In this document: positions 43,167 to 52,451 of the stretch, piece after piece
How the letters are laid out: each line of letters begins with the position of its first letter
Position numbering within the stretch: the first letter of the stretch is position 1
Assembly (NCBI GenBank): GCA_035798135.1
Contig: JAPFBR010000005.1
Coordinates: 180,342 to 244,341 of the forward strand
Source: Sediminicola sp035798135
GTDB taxonomy: Bacteria; Bacteroidota; Bacteroidia; Flavobacteriales; Flavobacteriaceae
Length of the DNA: 64,000 nucleotides
Direction: 5' to 3'
Notes under the pieces: model-generated
What the model saw: only the letters and a program-made list of their open reading frames with translations
Told to the model about the DNA's origin: nothing
Databases searched by the model: none
Program-made: the position numbers and the translations under genes

Positions 43167-44519
43167 ATGTCTAAAGACATTCGAATTAAAAAAGGCTTAA
43201 ACATAAATCTTGTCGGTACTGCGGAACACGCAACTTCTAAAGCCGTTTTAAGTAATGTTTATGCAATTAATCTTCATGATTTTCACGGTGTTACCCCAAA
43301 ATTATTGGTTAAGCAAGGCGCTGAGGTAAAAGCAGGTGAGCCACTTTTCTTTGATAAGAATCAAGAAGGAGTGCTATTTGTTTCCCCAGTAAGTGGAGAA
43401 TTGGTGGAAGTTATTAGAGGAGAACGCAGGAAAATCTTGTCGTTGAAGATTCTTGCCGACAAAACGCAAGAACATCTTGCACACAAACCTTTAAATCTGG
43501 AAGGGGCTTCACCTCAAGAGATTAGAGGGTTCTTGTTAAAGGGTGGTGTTTGGCCATTTGTAAAGCAAAGACCTTATGATATCATTGCAGATGCTGAGTC
43601 AACTCCAAAAGGTATTTTCATATCAGGTTATGTGACGGCACCATTGGCAGCTGATCTTGATTATGTGTTGCAAGGGAAAGAAAAGGAATTACAGGCGGCA
43701 ATTACCGCCTTGGGCAAACTTACACCAGGAAAGGTTCATGTATCGGTTGGAGCAAATTCCAACTCGCCATTGGCCGGACTAAATGGTGTTGAGCTACATA
43801 AAATGTCAGGACCGCATCCAGCAGGTCTTGTTGGGACTTTGATCAATATAGTAGATCCTATCAATAAAGGAGAGGTGGTTTGGACCATTACTCCCCAAGA
43901 TTTGGTGATTATTGGAGAATTGCTGCTAACGGGTAAATTCAATGCTGAACGCATTGTGGCTTTGGCAGGATCCTCGGTAAAAGCTCCTAAGTACTACACT
44001 ACAAAAATAGGTTCTGAAATTGCTGCCTTCTTATATGCAAGTGGGGTGAACGGCAAAAATTTTAGAGTTATCAATGGTGATGTTCTTACCGGTTCAAAAA
44101 CTAAACCGGATGGGTATTTGGGCTATTATAACAATACCGTAAGTGTTATTCCAGAAGGTGACGATTATGAATTATTCGGCTGGAACAAACCGGTTTTTGA
44201 TAAAATATCATCTACTAGAGCCTTAACATTCTCTTGGATGTTCCCCAATAAAAAATATGATCTGGACACAAATACCAATGGTGAGCACCGTGCTTTTGTG
44301 TTAACCGGTAAATATGAGGAGGTTTTTCCTTTGGACATTTATCCTTTACAATTGCTTAAGGCATGTATGATAGGGGATTTGGACGAAATGGAACAATTGG
44401 GATTATATGAAGTGGCTCCGGAAGATTTTTCATTGACAGAGTTTATTTGTATCTCCAAACAACCCCATCAGCAGATCATCAGGGAAGGATTGGACTTGTT
44501 GTATAAAGAAATAGGATAA
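43167..44519 (+). CDS. nqrA: Na+-translocating NADH:quinone reductase subunit A
   Basis: The 450-residue soluble subunit lies on the cytoplasmic face near the quinone site. Typical segments are IRIKKGLNINLVGTAEH, LFFDKNQEGVLFVSPVSGEL, HPAGLVGTLINIVDPI and IYPLQLLKACMIGDLDEMEQ. It starts the six-gene operon nqrABCDEF, which makes the main respiratory sodium pump of many marine bacteria. The nqrB ATG follows after 3 bases. Confidence 0.97.
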   Translation: MSKDIRIKKGLNINLVGTAEHATSKAVLSNVYAINLHDFHGVTPKLLVKQGAEVKAGEPLFFDKNQEGVLFVSPVSGELVEVIRGERRKILSLKILADKTQEHLAHKPLNLEGASPQEIRGFLLKGGVWPFVKQRPYDIIADAESTPKGIFISGYVTAPLAADLDYVLQGKEKELQAAITALGKLTPGKVHVSVGANSNSPLAGLNGVELHKMSGPHPAGLVGTLINIVDPINKGEVVWTITPQDLVIIGELLLTGKFNAERIVALAGSSVKAPKYYTTKIGSEIAAFLYASGVNGKNFRVINGDVLTGSKTKPDGYLGYYNNTVSVIPEGDDYELFGWNKPVFDKISSTRALTFSWMFPNKKYDLDTNTNGEHRAFVLTGKYEEVFPLDIYPLQLLKACMIGDLDEMEQLGLYEVAPEDFSLTEFICISKQPHQQIIREGLDLLYKEIG

Positions 44520-44522
44520 GAG

Positions 44523-45791
44523 ATGAGTTTAAAAAATAATTTGCACAAATTAAAGGAGAAGTACAAGGGCAAGAAAATGGCTCCTGCATTCAACGCATTG
44601 CATACTTTTTTGTACACTCCAAATGAAACAACACATTCAGGATCCCACGTTCGCTCAGCGGATGATCTAAAAAGGACCATGAATACGGTGATCATGGCTT
44701 TGGTGCCGGTGCTCATCTTTGGAATCTTCAATGCGGGTTACCAGCATTATGCTGCAGTTGACGCTGCCAATGGGGTGATTCGTCAAGCTTCCCTTCTTGG
44801 AAACTTCTTGACTTGGGACAACTTTATCATGGGGGCATGGACGGTTTTGCCGTTGGTAGTGGTCTCCTATGTAGTTGGACTGGCAGTAGAATTTGTTTTT
44901 GCAGTGATCAAAGGACACGAAGTAGAGGAAGGATATCTGGTTACAGGGATGCTTGTTCCATTGATCGTTCCTATTGATACCCCTTTGTGGATGTTGGCTG
45001 TTGCCGTTGTCTTCGGGGTTGTTATCGGAAAAGAAGTTTTCGGTGGTACAGGGATGAACATTCTAAACCCAGCATTGACCATTAGGGCCTTCTTGTTTTT
45101 TGCCTATCCTACTTGGATGAGTGGTGATAAGGTATGGGTTCATGAAGCCGTAGAAAGAGCTGGAACTGCTGATGCCATTTCAGGTGAAACGGTTCTGGGC
45201 TATTTGGCTCAGGGCGGGGGAAGTGAATTTTCATATTCTGTTTCCGATATGTTCTTTGGCTTTATTCCTGGTTCTGTAGGGGAAACATCTACCATATTGA
45301 TTTTGCTGGGAGGTCTTTTCTTGATCTTCACGAAAATTGCAAGCTGGAGGATTATGGTGAGTGCCGTAATCGGAGCTTTGGCAATGGGGCTTATTTTCAA
45401 CGGTATCGTGGATGCCGAATGGATAACTGAAAGCAGTAAGTTCTATGGGTTGATGAGCTTTGATTTTTGGAAACATCTTATCGTAGGAGGTTTGGCCTTT
45501 GGTATTGTTTACATGGCCACCGATCCGGTAACTGGCTCTCAAACTGACAAGGGGAAATGGTACTACGGATTTTTCATCGGGTTTATATCTGTAATGATAA
45601 GGGTGTTCAACCCAGCATATCCAGAAGGTGTCTTCTTGGCTATATTGTTGATGAACGTATTTGCTCCTACCATTGATCACTATGTGATCCGCGGAAACGT
45701 CAATAAACGTCTAAAGAGATTAAAGAATGCCAACATTCTTCCAAAGGATGCGCATGGTGAAGAAAAGAAACTAAAAGTTGAAACAATTTAA
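44523..45791 (+). CDS. nqrB: Na+-translocating NADH:quinone reductase subunit B
   Basis: The 422-residue membrane subunit has about ten helices, resembling RnfD. The covalent FMN attaches through a phosphoester to the Thr of a SGxT-type motif, here AISGETVLGY (Thr223). It is thought to hold the sodium channel with NqrD and NqrE. Other conserved segments are GGTGMNILNPALTIRAFLFF and GIVYMATDPVTGSQTDKG. The apbE gene needed for the FMN attachment lies at 49.7 kb. Confidence 0.97.
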   Translation: MSLKNNLHKLKEKYKGKKMAPAFNALHTFLYTPNETTHSGSHVRSADDLKRTMNTVIMALVPVLIFGIFNAGYQHYAAVDAANGVIRQASLLGNFLTWDNFIMGAWTVLPLVVVSYVVGLAVEFVFAVIKGHEVEEGYLVTGMLVPLIVPIDTPLWMLAVAVVFGVVIGKEVFGGTGMNILNPALTIRAFLFFAYPTWMSGDKVWVHEAVERAGTADAISGETVLGYLAQGGGSEFSYSVSDMFFGFIPGSVGETSTILILLGGLFLIFTKIASWRIMVSAVIGALAMGLIFNGIVDAEWITESSKFYGLMSFDFWKHLIVGGLAFGIVYMATDPVTGSQTDKGKWYYGFFIGFISVMIRVFNPAYPEGVFLAILLMNVFAPTIDHYVIRGNVNKRLKRLKNANILPKDAHGEEKKLKVETI

Positions 45792-45793
45792 TT

Positions 45794-46546
45794 ATGGCAT
45801 TCAATACAGATAAAAACGTTTATACCGTTGCCTTTGCCGCTGTCATGGTGATTGTCGTTGGGTCGGTTCTGGCATTTTTAGCATCTGCCCTAAGTGAGAG
45901 AATCATTCAAAATGAGAAGTTGGAAAAACAGCAGAACATTTTGTACGCCATGGGCATTAATGAAAATGAAGACGAAGGTAGTGTGAACTTTGTGCCTACG
46001 GATAAAGTGGAAGACGAGTTCAATAAGTATATTATAGAGCAACTCGTTATTGAAGATGGTAAAATCACCGAGAACAAGGAGGCATATTTGATCAATTTAA
46101 AAAAACAAGAGACTGCCGCCAAAAACGGAAAAGCCAGAAAGCTTCCGCTATTCATTGGGGAAAAAGAGGGTAAGAAGTTTTATATCATCCCTATGTACGG
46201 AAAAGGATTATGGGACGCTATCTGGGGCTTTGTTTCCTTGGATGAGAATTTGGTAGTACAGGGCGTTTATTTTGACCATAAGGGAGAAACTCCAGGATTG
46301 GGAGCCAATATCAAACAACGTTACTTTATGGATGACTTCGAAGGGGAGTCCATTCTTGACGGTACGGAATATGCAGGTATCAAGGTGGCGAAAGGAAACA
46401 ATGATCCTGTGAACAATATAAAAGATGACAATGAGGTTGATGCGCTGGCAGGGGCTACTATTACCGGAAACGGTGTAAGTGCCATGATCAGAGAAAGCGT
46501 AAATCTCTATAAAAGTTATTTGGAAACAATAAGAGCTAAAAATTAA
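45794..46546 (+). CDS. nqrC: Na+-translocating NADH:quinone reductase subunit C
   Basis: The 250-residue subunit has one N-terminal helix (YTVAFAAVMVIVVGSVLAFLA) and a periplasmic FMN-binding domain. The FMN-accepting Thr222 lies in DALAGATITGNGVSAMI, the ApbE acceptor motif D-x(2)-(S/T/A)-G-A-T. GETPGLGANI (165-174) is a second conserved segment. It relays electrons between NqrB and NqrF. Confidence 0.97.
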   Translation: MAFNTDKNVYTVAFAAVMVIVVGSVLAFLASALSERIIQNEKLEKQQNILYAMGINENEDEGSVNFVPTDKVEDEFNKYIIEQLVIEDGKITENKEAYLINLKKQETAAKNGKARKLPLFIGEKEGKKFYIIPMYGKGLWDAIWGFVSLDENLVVQGVYFDHKGETPGLGANIKQRYFMDDFEGESILDGTEYAGIKVAKGNNDPVNNIKDDNEVDALAGATITGNGVSAMIRESVNLYKSYLETIRAKN

Positions 46547-46549
46547 ACT

Positions 46550-47197
46550 ATGGCACTACTTTCTAAAAAAGATACCAGTCTTATACTGGACCCACTGGCA
46601 GATAACAACCCTATAACCATGCAGGTTTTGGGTATCTGTTCAGCTTTGGCAATTACCGCTGAGCTCAAAGCCTCCATAGTTATGGCCATTTCTGTAATGT
46701 TCGTACTTGGGTTGGGGAATGTTGTTATTTCTCTAATGAGAAACATTATTCCGTCAAAAATCAGGATTATTGTTCAATTGGTTGTCGTAGCTGCCTTGGT
46801 GATCATCGTGGATCAGGTGCTTAAGGCCTTTGCGTATGAACTGAGCAAAACACTTTCGGTTTTTGTTGGATTAATCATTACCAACTGTATCATTATGGGT
46901 CGTTTTGAGGCATTTGCCTTAGGGAACGGACCATGGAGATCATTCTTGGATGGTATTGGAAACTCTGCCGGTTATGGATTAATACTTGTTATTGTCGGTT
47001 TCTTCCGGGAATTATTGGGTTCTGGAACACTTTTAGGATTTAAGGTTTTGGGAGACCCTATCACTAAGTCAGGGTTATATGGTATTGGATATGAAAACAA
47101 TGGATTCATGCTGTTGTCACCAATGGCCTTGATTGTTGTTGGAATCATCATATGGGTACAACGTTCTAGGAACAAAGCCTTAATCGAAGAAAACTAG
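46550..47197 (+). CDS. nqrD: Na+-translocating NADH:quinone reductase subunit D
   Basis: The 215-residue membrane protein has six helices and is homologous to RnfE and to NqrE. GLIITNCIIMGRFEAFALGN holds the conserved Cys that, with one in NqrE, binds an iron centre in the membrane. It forms an inverted pair with NqrE. It follows nqrC by 3 bases. Confidence 0.96.
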   Translation: MALLSKKDTSLILDPLADNNPITMQVLGICSALAITAELKASIVMAISVMFVLGLGNVVISLMRNIIPSKIRIIVQLVVVAALVIIVDQVLKAFAYELSKTLSVFVGLIITNCIIMGRFEAFALGNGPWRSFLDGIGNSAGYGLILVIVGFFRELLGSGTLLGFKVLGDPITKSGLYGIGYENNGFMLLSPMALIVVGIIIWVQRSRNKALIEEN

Positions 47198-47221
47198 TAG
47201 TTACTTAATAAGAACAATGTT

Positions 47222-47956
47222 ATGTTAGAACATGTAGAATTATTCTTTAAATCCATATTTATAGATAATATGGTATTTGCCACATTCCTTGGGATGTGTT
47301 CCTACCTAGCTGTGTCCAAAAAAGTGACTACTGCTGTAGGTCTTGGAGCTGCTGTTATCTTTGTATTGGCGGTTACCGTTCCATTGAACTGGTTGTTGGA
47401 TCAATATATATTGAGAGATGGGGCTCTGGCCTGGTTGGGACCGGAATATGCGGACTATAACTTAAGCTTTTTGTCATTTATTCTATTTATTGCCACTATA
47501 GCAACTATGGTGCAATTGGTGGAAATAGTAGTAGAAAAGTTTTCTCCGGCACTTTACAATTCTCTTGGGATATTTCTACCTTTGATTGCAGTAAACTGTG
47601 CTATTTTGGGAGGGTCTTTATTTATGCAGTCTAGGGATATTCAAACTTTGGGTCTTGCATTCAATTACGGACTTTCTTCTGGTATTGGTTGGTTCTTGGC
47701 AATTTTGGCCATTGCTGCTATCCGTGAAAAAATTAGATACTCTAATGTACCAGCCCCGTTGAGAGGTCTGGGGATAACCTTTATCATCACGGGTCTTATG
47801 GCTATTGGCTTTATGAGTTTTGGTGGAATGCTTACTGGTGGTGATGAAGCCCCTAAAGAAGCAACGGAGACCACTGCCCAAAAAGTGGATGAAAATAAAA
47901 TCAAAAAAGAAGCCAAGGAGAATACGGTTTCTTACAACAATGCTATAAACAAATAA
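47222..47956 (+). CDS. nqrE: Na+-translocating NADH:quinone reductase subunit E
   Basis: The 244-residue membrane protein has six helices and is homologous to RnfA. The iron-ligand segments are NMVFATFLGMCSYLAVSKKV and LIAVNCAILGGSLFMQSRD. About 40 extra residues form a charged C-terminal tail (EAPKEATETTAQKVDENKIK and beyond) not found in proteobacterial NqrE; similar tails occur in other Bacteroidota. The function of the tail is unknown. Confidence 0.96.
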   Translation: MLEHVELFFKSIFIDNMVFATFLGMCSYLAVSKKVTTAVGLGAAVIFVLAVTVPLNWLLDQYILRDGALAWLGPEYADYNLSFLSFILFIATIATMVQLVEIVVEKFSPALYNSLGIFLPLIAVNCAILGGSLFMQSRDIQTLGLAFNYGLSSGIGWFLAILAIAAIREKIRYSNVPAPLRGLGITFIITGLMAIGFMSFGGMLTGGDEAPKEATETTAQKVDENKIKKEAKENTVSYNNAINK

Positions 47957-47958
47957 GA

Positions 47959-49266
47959 ATGATTTTAGCTACAAGTACAGTTGGAACAATTGTCATAACC
48001 GTAGTGGCCTTTATGGTACTATTGTTATTATTGGTTACACTTTTGTTGTTCACTAAGGAGAAATTATCGCCTTCAGGACCTGTGACCATTACCATCAACG
48101 GTGAAAAGAAAATTGAGGTAGGTTCCGGGAACTCATTGTTATCCACTTTGGGTAACCAAAAAATATTTCTTCCTTCCGCTTGTGGGGGCGGCGGTACCTG
48201 TATTCAGTGTGAGTGTCATGTAAATTCTGGTGGGGGAGAGGCTTTGCCTACAGAAACACCACATTTCTCTAAAAGGGAATTGAACGCAGGGGCACGTTTG
48301 GCCTGTCAGGTCAAGGTAAAGCAGGATATGGATATTACCATTCCTGAAGAAGTATTCGGGATTAAAAAATGGGATGCAACCGTAGTTAGAAATTACAATG
48401 TTGCCTCTTTTATCAAGGAATTTGTGGTGCAGATCCCTAAGGACATGCCTTACAAAGCTGGAGGGTACATCCAAATTGAAATTCCCGAGTGTCACATAAA
48501 ATTTTCCGACATAGATATAACTGCCCACCCTGAGGAACATGAAACTCCAGATAAGTTTCAGGCCGAATGGGATAAGTTTAATCTTTGGCCTTTGACCATG
48601 AAAAATGGTGAAACAGTTGAAAGAGCCTATTCTATGGCTTCTTATCCTGCTGAAGGTAGAGAGATCATGTTAAACGTTCGTATCGCAACGCCACCATGGG
48701 ACCGTTCCAAGAACGGATGGATGGATGTTAATCCTGGAATTGCATCTTCTTACATCTTTGCACAGAAACCGGGCGATAAGGTTATTATCTCTGGACCGTA
48801 CGGTGAATTCTTCATCAACGAGTCAGATTCAGAGATGTTGTATGTTGGCGGGGGAGCAGGTATGGCACCAATGCGTTCGCATTTGTACCACTTGTTCAAA
48901 ACCTTACAGACTAACCGTAAAGTTACTTATTGGTACGGAGGACGTTCCAAAAGAGAATTGTTTTACTTGGAACACTTTTACAGTTTGGAGAAAGAATTTC
49001 CAAACTTTAAGTTCTACTTGGCCCTTTCCGAGCCACAGCCAGAAGATAATTGGAAGGTAAAGGAGAACATAGATGCTCCTGGAGACGGTTTTGTAGGGTT
49101 TATACACAATTGTGTTATTGATAACTATTTGAGCCATCACGAAACTCCTGAAGACATTGAGTTGTATTTCTGTGGTCCTCCATTAATGAACAAGGCAGTT
49201 CAAAAAATGGGTGAAGATTATGGAATACCGGATGAACATATCAGGTTTGATGATTTTGGAGGATAA
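47959..49266 (+). CDS. nqrF: Na+-translocating NADH:quinone reductase subunit F
   Basis: The 435-residue subunit is the electron entry point. An N-terminal helix is followed by a [2Fe-2S] domain with Cys75, Cys81, Cys84 and Cys116 (ACGGGGTCIQC, then LACQVKV). The FAD site is ERAYSMASYPAEG and the NADH site includes GGGAGMAPMRSHLYHL and YFCGPPLMNKAVQKMG. It oxidises NADH and passes electrons to the other subunits. It ends the operon, with a terminator 30 bp on. Confidence 0.97.
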   Translation: MILATSTVGTIVITVVAFMVLLLLLVTLLLFTKEKLSPSGPVTITINGEKKIEVGSGNSLLSTLGNQKIFLPSACGGGGTCIQCECHVNSGGGEALPTETPHFSKRELNAGARLACQVKVKQDMDITIPEEVFGIKKWDATVVRNYNVASFIKEFVVQIPKDMPYKAGGYIQIEIPECHIKFSDIDITAHPEEHETPDKFQAEWDKFNLWPLTMKNGETVERAYSMASYPAEGREIMLNVRIATPPWDRSKNGWMDVNPGIASSYIFAQKPGDKVIISGPYGEFFINESDSEMLYVGGGAGMAPMRSHLYHLFKTLQTNRKVTYWYGGRSKRELFYLEHFYSLEKEFPNFKFYLALSEPQPEDNWKVKENIDAPGDGFVGFIHNCVIDNYLSHHETPEDIELYFCGPPLMNKAVQKMGEDYGIPDEHIRFDDFGG

Positions 49267-49295
49267 TAGCTCCATGTAATTATGACTATATTTTT

Positions 49296-49326
49296 AAAAA
49301 CCGATATTTCTGATATCGGTTTTTTT
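49296..49326 (+). terminator. Rho-independent terminator after nqrF
   Basis: The arms AAAAACCGATAT and ATATCGGTTTTT have a short loop and are followed by T residues. It closes the nqr operon before the next small gene. Confidence 0.88.
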
Positions 49327-49340
49327 ATACCTAATGAAAT

Positions 49341-49700
49341 ATGAAAGAGCTTTCAAGACAAGAATTACATAATTTGGCAATGAACATTGTTGGAAAGCAC
49401 CTTGAGGCCAATGGTTTTGAGTTTGTGGCCATAAACAGCAACCTGGGAAAAAACCCCCAATTTGTCTGTACAAAAGAGAAGCAACTTTCTTTTGTGGTGG
49501 TTCGCAGTATTTCCTATCCAGAAGACCCCAAAGAGTATGACGCTGTATTGTTGGGCAAAATAAAGGCACATGCGGAGAAATCCAAGGCCCAGGTATTCTA
49601 TGCCGGGGTAGGGTTGGTCAATGCAAAGGAATACAAACTTCCGATATATTTAAATGAGGAGTATATTGTGGATTATGACGGATTAATAGCAATAGAATAA
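49341..49700 (+). CDS. Small uncharacterised protein upstream of apbE
   Basis: The 119-residue soluble protein has no signal peptide. Its pattern (helix LHNLAMNIVGKHLEANGFEF, then strands VAINSNLG, QFVCTKEKQLSFVVVRSISY and KAQVFYAGVGLVNAKEY) resembles the core of restriction-endonuclease-like folds (YraN-like), but the catalytic D...(D/E)xK set is not clear, so this is only a suggestion. It overlaps the apbE start by one base (TAATG) and is therefore coupled to it. Similar small genes are often found between nqrF and apbE in Flavobacteriia and are sometimes mislabelled as nqrF. A link to flavin insertion is inferred from position only. Confidence 0.75.
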   Translation: MKELSRQELHNLAMNIVGKHLEANGFEFVAINSNLGKNPQFVCTKEKQLSFVVVRSISYPEDPKEYDAVLLGKIKAHAEKSKAQVFYAGVGLVNAKEYKLPIYLNEEYIVDYDGLIAIE

Positions 49701-50701
49701 TGAAAAAGTCACTTTCAATTATAGCCATCATTTTTGTGCTCGGCAGTTGTACCTCAAAATCTGATTGGGTAAAAAACTTTAACAGCGGCTCCGCTTTGGG
49801 TACTTCATACCATATTACATACATCAGCAAGGACAAACTGGATTATCAAAGGGAGATCGATTCTGTTTTTAAAGTTATCAATAGATCTATGTCGACCTAT
49901 ATGCCAACCTCGGACATCTCCAAGATCAATAAGGGGGATACGGCCGTAGTAGTAGATCATATGTTCAGGGATGTATTTGAACTTTCCAAGGAAATACACG
50001 ATAGGACCAAGGGTTATTTTGATCCCACGGTAGGTTCTTTGGTGAACGCCTGGGGTTTCGGTCCAGGGAAACAAATTCCTTTGGACTCCTTAAAAGTGGA
50101 TAGCATTTTGCAATATGTAGGCTTTGAAAAGGTAGGGATTACAGCCAATAACCGTATCAACAAGGCCAATGCAAATATTTATTTTGATTTTAATGCCATT
50201 GCAAAGGGCTACGCCATCGACAGATTGGCACTGATGTTGGAAAAACACGGAATTACCGACTATTTGGTTGAGGTAGGTGGAGAGATCGTGGCTAAAGGAA
50301 AGAACAAGGTAAAAGAAAAACAATGGGTCGTGGGAATAGATAATCCAGCAGGAGACGATCAGCCAAAGATCCTGATCAATTTGAAAAATACTGCCTTGGC
50401 TTCTTCAGGGAATTACAGGAAATTTAGGATAGATTCTATCACCGGTAACAAATTCGTGCATACCATAGATCCTAAAACCGGATACACCAAAAATTCCAAT
50501 ATTTTAGCGGCAAGCGTACTTGCCAATACCTGTGCAAAAGCCGATGGTTATGCTACCGGCCTCATGGCGATGGATCTTGAAGACTCCAAAAGGGTATTGG
50601 AAAACGATGCTAATTTAGAGGCGTATATCATCTATTTGGACGATAAGGGCAATCCCCAGAGTTATGTTACAAAAGGGTTTAAAGGCCTGCTTTTGGAATA
50701 G
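49700..50701 (+). CDS. apbE: FAD:protein FMN transferase ApbE
   Basis: The 333-residue product carries a lipoprotein signal (lipobox LGSC, Cys17), so it acts outside the cytoplasmic membrane. ApbE motifs are SDISKINKGD (near 70), YFDPTVGSLVNAWGFGPG, DFNAIAKGYAIDRLALML, YLVEVGGEIVAKG, SSGNYRKFR and HTIDPKTGY. It cleaves FAD and attaches FMN to threonine in NqrB and NqrC, both encoded just upstream. The start overlaps the preceding stop. Its end overlaps the convergent methyltransferase gene by 23 bp. Confidence 0.96.
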   Translation: MKKSLSIIAIIFVLGSCTSKSDWVKNFNSGSALGTSYHITYISKDKLDYQREIDSVFKVINRSMSTYMPTSDISKINKGDTAVVVDHMFRDVFELSKEIHDRTKGYFDPTVGSLVNAWGFGPGKQIPLDSLKVDSILQYVGFEKVGITANNRINKANANIYFDFNAIAKGYAIDRLALMLEKHGITDYLVEVGGEIVAKGKNKVKEKQWVVGIDNPAGDDQPKILINLKNTALASSGNYRKFRIDSITGNKFVHTIDPKTGYTKNSNILAASVLANTCAKADGYATGLMAMDLEDSKRVLENDANLEAYIIYLDDKGNPQSYVTKGFKGLLLE

Positions 50702-51464
50702 TTTTGCGCACTAGAGGTATGATTTCGCCATGTGCCAATCTGTAGGTTTCAATGGCTTCGGGCTCCATGGTTGCAGTATAATCGACCTCTTCTACCTGAA
50801 ACCCTATTTGCCGAAGCTTTGCAAAGAAATCCCATCCATATATACGCACATGGTCGTACTGCCCAAATATTCTTGCGCGTTCCTGTTTGTCGGTAATGGA
50901 ATTATCCTCAAAAGTGGTTTCCCTTTTTAAATCTTGGGGTATTTGAAAAATTCCCCACCCACCTGGTTTTAAGATTCGATATAATTCTTTCATGGCCTTG
51001 GTATCATCCGGAATATGCTCCAGCACATGGTTGCACAAAATAATATCAAAGGAATTGTCCGTGAAAGGAAGATTGCATATATCGGCCTTAATGTCTGCCA
51101 AGGGAGAATTTAAATCAGTTGTTGTGTAGTTAAGGTTGTCCAAGAGACTAAACCGCTTGTAGAAGGCCTGTTCTGGCGCAAAGTGAAGGACTTTATGGTT
51201 TCCCGTAAAGAAGTCAGTCTCATTTTTTAGGTACAGCCACAATAAGCGATGCCGTTCCAAAGAGAGGGTAGAGGGAGAGAGCACATTGTCTCTGGGATTC
51301 TCATATCCATAAGGAAGAAATTTCCTGAACTGCTTGCCATCAATAGGGTCTTGGTGCGTATTTCCTTTTAAGGTTAGGGCCAATATAGGCCTTGCCAAAT
51401 AACTCAATTGGATCAAAAGAGGTCTGGGAATGGTATTCAGAATATATTTAAAGATTTTTTTCAT
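50679..51464 (-). CDS. SAM-dependent methyltransferase (class I)
   Basis: The 261-residue product has the class I fold around residues 90-210: VLHFAPEQAFYKRF replaces a canonical glycine-rich motif I, DIKADICNLPFTDNSFDIIL and CNHVLEHIPDDTKAMKELYR are motifs II-III, and LKPGGWGIFQIPQ follows. The pattern is the Methyltransf_11 kind. The N-terminal 80 residues (YILNTIPRPLLIQLSYLARP) are lineage-specific and may contact membrane. The substrate is unknown. It lies 32 bp downstream of map and is likely cotranscribed with it. Confidence 0.87.
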   Translation of the reverse strand: MKKIFKYILNTIPRPLLIQLSYLARPILALTLKGNTHQDPIDGKQFRKFLPYGYENPRDNVLSPSTLSLERHRLLWLYLKNETDFFTGNHKVLHFAPEQAFYKRFSLLDNLNYTTTDLNSPLADIKADICNLPFTDNSFDIILCNHVLEHIPDDTKAMKELYRILKPGGWGIFQIPQDLKRETTFEDNSITDKQERARIFGQYDHVRIYGWDFFAKLRQIGFQVEEVDYTATMEPEAIETYRLAHGEIIPLVRKTIPKAGL

Positions 51465-51496
51465 TGTTTGTAACTCCCAGACTTGGTTAGTACGAA

Positions 51497-52315
51497 CTAC
51501 AATTGGAATTTTTTCTGCCGAAACTCGTCTTCAACATTGGTTTTGATTCCAAGGGCTTCATTTACGTATTGGAAGGTTGACAATAATTCCGGCTTCCCAT
51601 TAATTAAGGCAACATCGTGCTCAAAGTGGGCGCTAGGCTGACCATCGGCGGTCAGGATGGTCCACCCATCCTTTAATTGATTGATTCTATGGGTCCCCAT
51701 ATTGGTCATAGGTTCTATGGCGACAACCATCCCATTTACAAATTTTTTCCCTCTGCCTCTTTTACCATAGTTGGGCATTTCAGGGTCTTCATGCATTTTA
51801 CGTCCCAGGCCATGACCTACCAATTCACGTACAACACCATATCCGTGGTCTTCAGTGAATTTTTGAATGGCATAACCTACATCACCTACGCGATTACCTA
51901 ATTTAAATTCCCGAATGCCCACATAGAGGGATTCTTTGGTGATCTCCAGGAGTTTTTTGATCTCAGGAGATACTTCCCCCACTTCAAAAGTATAGGCATG
52001 GTCACCATAAAAATCATTTTTGAACGCCCCGCAATCTATGGATATAATATCACCCTCTTGCAAAGGGGTCTTGTTGGGAATCCCATGAACCACTTGGGCA
52101 TTGGGACTCATACAAAGGGTGTTGGGGAAATCGTATAAACCAAGGAAACCAGGAATAGCTCCATGGTCCCTGATGCATTCTTCTGCAATTTTATCTAAAT
52201 GTAATGTGGTAACACCAGGTTGAACTTCCCCTGCCAATACCCCTAAGGTTTTAGAAACTATCAATGCACTCTCTCGCATCAATTCTATTTCTTCTGCTGT
52301 TTTAATTTTTATCAT
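51497..52315 (-). CDS. map: Type I methionyl aminopeptidase
   Basis: The product is about 272 residues. The ATG at 52315 (MIKIKTAEEIELMRESA) is chosen because a TAnnTTTG promoter box covers the alternative start at 52324. The five metal ligands of the pita-bread fold are seen in ISIDCGAFKNDFYGDHAYTF (two Asp), VGHGLGRKMHEDP (His), VAIEPMTN (Glu) and SAHFEHDVAL (Glu). It removes the initiator methionine from nascent proteins. Confidence 0.96.
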   Translation of the reverse strand: MIKIKTAEEIELMRESALIVSKTLGVLAGEVQPGVTTLHLDKIAEECIRDHGAIPGFLGLYDFPNTLCMSPNAQVVHGIPNKTPLQEGDIISIDCGAFKNDFYGDHAYTFEVGEVSPEIKKLLEITKESLYVGIREFKLGNRVGDVGYAIQKFTEDHGYGVVRELVGHGLGRKMHEDPEMPNYGKRGRGKKFVNGMVVAIEPMTNMGTHRINQLKDGWTILTADGQPSAHFEHDVALINGKPELLSTFQYVNEALGIKTNVEDEFRQKKFQL

Positions 52316-52321
52316 AGGATG

Positions 52322-52329
52322 CAAAGGTA
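52322..52329 (-). promoter_or_regulatory. -7 box upstream of map
   Basis: TACCTTTG on the minus strand matches TAnnTTTG. It overlaps the longer start at 52324, which supports initiation at 52315 with a very short leader. Confidence 0.5.
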
Positions 52330-52404
52330 AAACTTTACTTTAGAACTTAGGTTTTTAGGGTTGAAAAGTAAAATGTTAGCCCGTATAATTTTATGGCAAA
52401 AAAA

Positions 52405-52426
52405 AGACCCTCAGAAATGAGGTCCT
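52405..52426 (-). terminator. Rho-independent terminator after gpmI
   Basis: The arms AGACCCTCA and TGAGGTCCT have a short loop and are followed on the minus strand by a run of eight T. It starts about 26 bp beyond the gpmI stop. Confidence 0.82.
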
Positions 52427-52451
52427 TTATAGTTGTTAATAAATGGATTTT

